A stretch of DNA of 64,000 nucleotides from Bettongia penicillata ogilbyi. Taxonomy: Eukaryota; Chordata; Mammalia; Diprotodontia; Potoroidae. The position numbers were made by a program, and so were the translations under genes. Shown one piece after another: positions 58,300-64,000 of the stretch. The notes beneath the pieces were generated by a model. It was given only the letters and a program-made list of their open reading frames with translations, did not search any database and was not told where the DNA came from. The stretch covers positions 624,273 to 688,272 of the forward strand of contig JAJHZJ010000419.1 of the NCBI GenBank assembly GCA_023548195.1. The letters are read 5' to 3'. Numbering within the stretch: position 1 is the stretch's first letter; every line of letters begins with the position of its first letter.

Positions 58300-59278
58300 A
58301 GGGTGTCAAATTTTGCCCCTTTAATTGACCTGATTTCAGAAATTCTAGAAATTTCAATAATTCATAAAAGGCCTTTTTATTACACAGACTAAAGTGAAAA
58401 TGAAACACCTAGAGACTATATTTGAAGATAACATGAAAAGATAAAAAATCAAACTGTTTCAATAACATATATAATGCAGAAGACAAAGAAGTTTAGCAAA
58501 ATCACAAAATACAAGATAAATCCAGAAAAAAATTCATTGAATTACAATTGATGCCACAAAAAAATATGAAAATCAATGTCATGTACAATAAGAGCAAAAC
58601 TAATCAGAATTTTTAGGAATTATACAATCTAGAAATATTCACGAACTGAGGAAAAGGACCTACATGTACAGAATTGTTTATGACAGCTCCTTTGTGGGGG
58701 CAAAAATTAAAATTTTAAGGGATTGGAGCATGGCTGGACAAGTTACTGTATATGGCTATGATGGAATACTATTGTACTATAAGAAAAGATGAGCAGGATG
58801 CTCCCTGAAAAACCTGGAAAGGCTTGCATGAAATGATGCAAAGTGAAATATACTGTGTGCAAAGTAATAATATTATTGTAAGATGATCAGCTGTAAATGA
58901 CTTAGCTATTCTCAGCAATGCAGTGATCCAAGAAAATTATGAAAGACTTATGATGAAAAATGCTATCCCTGCCCAGAGAAAGAACTGAGGGTGTTTTAAT
59001 ACAGACTGAAGTATACTTTGTTTTTACTTTATTTTTCTTGAGTTTTGAGTCTATTTTCATTCACAACATAACTATTATGTATATGTTTTACATGACTACA
59101 CATGTAAAACCTATGTCAATTGCTTGCTTTTTCAATGGCAGGGAGGTGGTATTAGATATAGGAGAGGGAGAAAGGGAGAGAAGCTGAAACTCAAAGTTTT
59201 AAAAATGCATGCCAAAAAGTGTTTGTACATATAATTGGGGAAAATGCACTGGATTGTATTAAAATAAAAATTTAAAAA
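58300..59278 (+). mobile_element. Old LINE-1 fragment: bits of ORF2 and 3' UTR
   Basis: 58490-58640 resembles the L1 ORF2 palm/thumb region (aaaatacaagataaatccag). From 58665 the ORF2 C-terminal end follows (gtttatgacagctcctttgt, atggctatgatggaatacta), then the 3' UTR (ttatgatgaaaaatgctatc) and an A-rich tail. Internal sequence is missing between the two parts. Confidence 0.65.
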
Positions 59279-59796
59279 GGTAAATCAAATCAAAAGAAAA
59301 TTAGAGCAGTCAATTTATAGTATTGTTATGATAAATATAACATAATCTGAAATCTAATCCACAAGAGTAACTATTAAAATTTTATATTATTTTCTCCCAG
59401 TTGATTACACATAAGTGAACAACTAATAAAAAAGTTTATGTTTTTGAAATGAGAAATATAAATTGTTAATATGAACTTGACAAAGATACACTACCTACCA
59501 GCAATTGATCTCAGGCCATGGAAGAGCTCAAAATGAATTTTGAATAACAGTAAGAGAAGTACAAGAAAAGTTAGGAAGAGAAATGAGAGTGCTGCAAGAA
59601 AATAATGAAAAGTAAATCTACAGCTGGCTAAAGGAAACCCAAAAAAATGCTGAAGAAAATAATAGCTTTAAAATTAGATTAACAAAGATGCCAAAACAGG
59701 CCCAAAAAGTCAATGAGGAGAAGAATGTCTTAAAAAGCAGAATGGATTAAATGGAAAAAAAGGTCCAAAATCTCACTAAAGAAAATAATTCCTTCA

Positions 59797-60822
59797 TTTG
59801 TCAAATGATAAATAGTCATAGTATATGAACAGGAAGTTTTCAGAGGAAGAAATTAAAGCTATCTATGGTCATATAAAAAAATGTTCCAAATCACTATTGA
59901 TTAGAGAGATGAAAATCAAAACAACTCTGAGATACCACATCACACCTGTTAGATTGGCTAACATGACAAAACAAAATGATGATAAATGTTGGAGAAGATG
60001 TGGTAGAGTTGGAACCCTAATTCATTGTTGGTGGAGCTGTAAGCTTACCCATCCATTCTGGAGAGCAACTTGGAACTATGCCCAAAAGGCTACAAAAATG
60101 TACATACTCTTTGACCCAGCAATACCACTTCCAGGACTGTATTCTCAAGAGATCATAAAAATGGAAAAGTGTCCCACATGCACAAAAATTTTTATAGCAG
60201 CACTCTTTGTGGTGGCCAAAAACTGGAAATCAAGGGGATGCTCATCTGCTGGAGAAGGGCTGAATAAACTGTGGTATATGAATGTAATGGAATACTAATG
60301 TGCTAAAAGAAATGATGAACAGGAAGACTTCAGAGAGACCTGGAAAGACTTATATGAACGGATACTGAGTGAAAGGAACAGAACCAGGAGAATTTTGTAC
60401 ACAGCAACAACCACAGTGTGCAAGGATTTTTTCTAGTAGACTTAGAACTTCATTGCAATGAAAGGACTTCAAAAATTCCCAATGGTCTCTTAAGGCAAAA
60501 TGCCTTCCACATCCAGGGAAAGAACTATGGAATTCAATCTCAGAACGTAGCAGATCATTTTCTTTTGTACTACGTTTTGGTTTGTTTTATGATTTCTCTC
60601 ATTCATTTTAATTCTTCTATGCAGCATGACTAAGGTGACAATGCATCTAACAGGAACATGGTGTAGAACCTTTATAAAATTGTTTGCCATCTCAGGGAGT
60701 GCGGGGAAAGGTAGTAGGGAAGTAGGGAGAGGGAGCAGAAAAAAATATAAGATAAATGGAAGTGATTGTAGAAAACTGAAAACAAAAAGAAATTACTAAA
60801 AAAGAAAGCACATGAAAACAAA
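59797..60822 (+). mobile_element. 5'-truncated LINE-1 inserted in the HAL1-like element, with 19-bp target duplication
   Basis: Direct repeats of 19 bases with one mismatch (aaagaaaataattccttca at 59778-59796; aaagaaaataattgcttca at 60823-60841) flank it. Inside is an open ORF2 C-terminal frame of 157 codons (59825-60298) with an intact CX3CX7HX4C pattern at 59987-60040, FDPAIPL and FIAALFVVAKNW, then a 3' UTR and A-rich tail. The open frame ends at MEY followed by TAA. Confidence 0.9.
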
Positions 60823-61588
60823 AAAGAAAATAATTGCTTCAAAATTAGAATGGAGAAAATAGAAGTCAAAGACTTTATGAGAAATCAATAAATTATAAAA
60901 CAGAATCAAAAGAATAAAAAAAGCTACAATGTGAAATATCTCATTGGAAAAACAACTCACCTGGAAAATGCATCAAGGAGAGAGATAATTTAAAAATTAT
61001 TGGATTATCTGAAAGCCATGATAAAAAAAAAGGAAAGTAGAAATCATCTTTCAAGAAATTATCAAAGAAAACTCACTTGACTTTCTAGAAGAAGAGACTA
61101 AAATAGAAATTGAAAGAATCCACTGATCACCTCCTAAAAGATATCCCAAAAGGTAGATGCCTAGGAATATTGTAGCCAAGAAACAATTCAAGTATTGTGG
61201 AAACACAATGAAGATAACATAAGATTTAGCAGCTTCTACATTAAGGGATTGAAGGGTTTGGAATATGATATTCTGGAGGTTAAAGGAGATAGGATTAAAA
61301 CCAAGAATCTCTTATCAGCAAAACTGAATATAATACTTCAGGGAAAAATGGAACTTCAAAGAAATAGAGAACTTCCAAGCATTCTTGTTGAAAAGACCAG
61401 AGTTGAATAGAAAATTTGTCTTTAAATACAAGTATCAAGAGAAGTATGAAAAGGTAAAAAGGAAAGAGAAATGATAAGGGACTTATTAAAGTTGAACTGT
61501 TTATATTTCTACATGGAAAGATGATATTTGTACCTCATGAGACTTTTCTCAGTATTAGAATAGTTGGAGGGTATATATGTGTATGTGG

Positions 61589-61633
61589 GGGGGGGGGAGA
61601 GAGAGAGAGACAGAGAGAGACAGAGAGAGAGAC

Positions 61634-61665
<32 letters not shown>

Positions 61666-61716
61666 GGAAAGAGAGAGGGAGGGAAAGAGAGAGGGAGGGA
61701 GGGAGAGAGAGAGAGC
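61589..61716 (+). repeat. (GA)n / GAGG purine-rich repeat after a poly-G run
   Basis: A run of eleven or so Gs (about 61586-61597) leads into gagagagagacagagagaga words. In the other HAL1 copies this spot holds CA repeats and gagagacagagagcaca. Confidence 0.95.
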
Positions 61717-62513
61717 ACAGGATGAGGTGAATATGAAGGGATGATATCTAAAAAATAACATTAGTTGTTCAGAGGAATGTACTGGGAGAAAGAGAAAGGG
61801 AGAGATAGAATGTGGTAAATCATCTCACATAAAAGAGGCAAGACAGTTTTTATAATGGAGGGGAACAGTGGAAAGATTAGAGGGAATAAGTGAGTCTTAC
61901 GCTCATCAGATTTTGCATCAAGAGGGAATAACATACATACTTAATTGGGTATGGAAGTTTATCTTTCTCCATAGGAAATTAGGGGGGAAGGGGATAAGAC
62001 AGGGAAGATAATAGAAGGGACAGCAGATTAGGGGAAGTGATATTTGCAAGCAAACACTTTGTAAAGGAACTGGTCAAAGGACAGAATAGAAAAAATGGAG
62101 GGTGGGACAGGATAGAGGGAAATATAGTTAATCTTTCATAACATGACTGTTATGGAAGTGTTTTGCATGACTACACATGTATAACCTTTATCAAATTGCT
62201 TGCCTTCTCTTTGAGAGTGGACAGTGTGGGGGGGAAGGGAAAGAATGTGGAACTCAAAGCTTTAAAAATGAATGCTAGAATTGTTTTTATATGCTAGCAA
62301 TGAGATATTTGGCAATAGGATATAGACATCTATCTTACCCTCAGGAAGACAGGGAGGGGATGGGAGGGGCATGATAGAAGGGAGGGCAGAATAGAGGAAA
62401 GGGTAATCAGAGTTCATGATATTCTGGGTTGGGGGAGGAAGGAGATAAGGAGAAAATTTGAAATTCAGATTTTGTGGAAGTGCAAGTTGAAAACTGAAAA
62501 TAAATTTTAAAAA

Positions 62514-63149
62514 TACTTTGAGGTGCCATCTTAAGCTAAACAACTGTCCAAAATAAATCATATAAGAACCAATTATTTACTTCCAGTGTTGTGAAGAAAT
62601 AGCTAAAGTCATTACTTGTTGGCAGACCTGAAGGTTGGTACAATATTTTTCAAAGAAATCTGGAATTATGAAGTAGAAGTAATAAAAATAATCATCCATT
62701 TTGATAATAATTCCATTATAAAGGAAACACTCCTAAAATGATATTTGTCAACAAATAAGAAACCCATCTGTTCAAGTATTTTATAACAACATTTTTTGTT
62801 ATTCCAAAATGAAACAAACAAAAATTGCAAACCAAGATAAGACCCTAATATTGATCAGTAGCTAAATAAAGTTTGGGAAATGCATGGTCTGAAAAGTTTG
62901 AGAGCTAAGAATTTTGTAAAGACATTTTAGCAAGTGATGGAAAATGAAAAGTGCAGTCATAAAATTAGCTACAGGAAACTGAGGAAAATGTGAAATCCTA
63001 ACGAAGGAAAGTAAGCCCTGCAGAATGGAAAACAATGAAAGAAAACACCTGATAATCTATGATATTTCATTTAATTCTCTTATAAAGATGTTAAAAGTAG
63101 CCAAAAGTATAATTTGTATTGATATTGTTTTTAATGAATCATTTTCACT
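62514..63149. other. Unassigned AT-rich sequence
   Basis: Nothing recognised. Confidence 0.35.
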
Positions 63150-64000
63150 TCTTAATATTTTCTTTTTTTCCCAATTACAAGTCAAGACAATTTCCAGCAT
63201 TAATTTTTACAATATTTGAAGTTTCAAAATACTCTCCTTCCTTCCCTCTCCTCCCGTGGTAGGCAATTTGATACAAGTTATGCATTTGCTGTCATGTAAA
63301 ATGTATTTAGACATTAGCTACATTTGTGAAAGAAGAAAACAGATCAAAATTTTAAAAATAATGAAAACGAATAAAGTAAATGAAAAAATATGCCTCAACC
63401 TGAAGTCAGAGTCCATCAGTTCTTTATCTGACTATAGATAGCACTTTCCTTCATGAGTCTTTGGTTCTCATCTTGGATCATTCATTGTATTGCTGAGAAG
63501 AGCTAAGGAATGCTCATCACACAATGTAACTGATACTATGTACAATGTTTTCCTAGTTCTGCTCATTCCACTTTGCATCAGTTCATAAAAGTCTTTCCAG
63601 GATTTTTTTTTTGAAATATGTCTGTTTATCATTTCTTAATGAACAATAGTATTCCATCATGTTCATATACAACAACTTTTTCAACAATTCCCCAATTGAT
63701 GTGCATCCCCCCCCAATTCCAATATTCGACACCATGAAAAAGGCTACTATTAATGTTTCTGCACTTGTACATCCTTTTCTATTTTTTATGATCACTTTTG
63801 GTTACAGATCTAGTAGTGGAATTGCAGAATCAAAGAGTATGCACAGATTGGTTGCCCTTTGGGCATAGTTCTGCACTGTTCTCCAGAATGGTTGGATCAG
63901 ATCACAACTTCAAAAGTGAATTACTGTCCCAATTTTCCCATGTCTGCTCCAACATTTATTATTTTCCATTTTTGTCATATTAGGTAATCTGATAGATGTG
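63150..64000 (-). mobile_element. LINE-1 3' end, runs off right edge
   Basis: The plus strand shows the tail complement, ccttccttccctctcctccc, a UTR, and from about 63590 the complement of the ORF2 C terminus (minus-strand frame with CTSIGELLKKLLYMNMMEYY). The element continues beyond base 64000. Confidence 0.8.

Larger units (their letters stand above)
59507..62513 (+). mobile_element. 5'-truncated HAL1-like element, interrupted by an L1
   Basis: Starts in ORF1 (gatctcaggccatggaagag), continues to 59796, breaks for the L1 of 59797-60822, and resumes with the repeated target site at 60823. It then carries the RNA-recognition and C-terminal parts of ORF1 (to about 61430), a GA repeat, a G-rich 3' UTR and a tail with gaaaataaattttaaaaat. 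The reading frame has many stops. Confidence 0.85.

Noticed and set aside
1..64000. CRISPR array, tRNA or rRNA genes, bacterial operons, replication origin
   Set aside because: None was seen. All direct repeats are microsatellites, target duplications or element monomers, and the content is vertebrate interspersed repeats.

Overview
This is eukaryotic, AT-rich, intron-scale intergenic DNA, very probably from a marsupial (my guess is an Australian lineage). It has no bacterial-style gene layout and I can support no functional host protein-coding gene. The marsupial call rests on the repeat mix: young LINE-1-derived elements that carry ORF1 but no ORF2 (half-L1, HAL1-like), L1 3' ends, an RTE-clade LINE, tRNA-headed CORE-SINEs whose tails look RTE-like, abundant MIR/L2 relics, and retroviral LTR remnants. 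Family names are my recognition by eye; no library search was run.

Layout, 1-17 kb. The left edge is a minus-strand HAL1-like element (1-1322) whose ORF1 is open from its ATG at 563 to the window edge. Then come a (GGAA)n block (2423-2638) and a composite of one and a quarter HAL1 units (4465-8150). The composite sits inside a SINE and is bounded by a 13-bp target duplication. Next are MIR/L2 relics, an LTR-like stretch near 10.3-10.9 kb, a MIR holding both a hAT-type MITE and a SINE (11.04-11.70 kb), and a decayed class-I-like endogenous retrovirus on the minus strand (15048-16180).

Layout, 17-43 kb. A complete but dead HAL1-like element lies at 17662-20452 with a 15-bp target duplication. 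It is followed by ancient SINE/LINE relics, two more LTR-like sequences, and a 523-base run without a single purine (25841-26363). More L2, MIR and L1 pieces lead to a processed pseudogene of the nuclear import receptor transportin-1 (TNPO1, 37074-39727). A 280-bp part of that pseudogene is repeated downstream in inverted orientation (38848-39127 versus 39855-40134, about 94% identical), so a read-through transcript could fold into a long hairpin. About 3 kb of UTR-like sequence follows.

Layout, 43-64 kb. The youngest-looking element is a complete HAL1-like copy (43257-46242) with a 14-bp target duplication, a CpG-rich 5' UTR, a YY1-like site at its start, three 5' UTR monomers and only two disabling lesions that I found in ORF1. 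Then come an RTE 3' end, a nearly full-length dead RTE element (48960-52746), an inverted RTE fragment, a truncated RTE with an 11-bp duplication, L1 3' ends, and an older HAL1-like element interrupted by an L1 that is flanked by a 19-bp duplication (59507-62513). A minus-strand L1 runs off the right edge.

The parts do not form a pathway. They are layers of retrotransposition, in which an ORF1-only element, its presumed L1 helper, an RTE and RTE-tailed SINEs, and an L1-made gene copy inserted into one another. The best candidates for something functional or new are the pseudogene hairpin and the HAL1 family with its variable 5' UTR monomer arrays.
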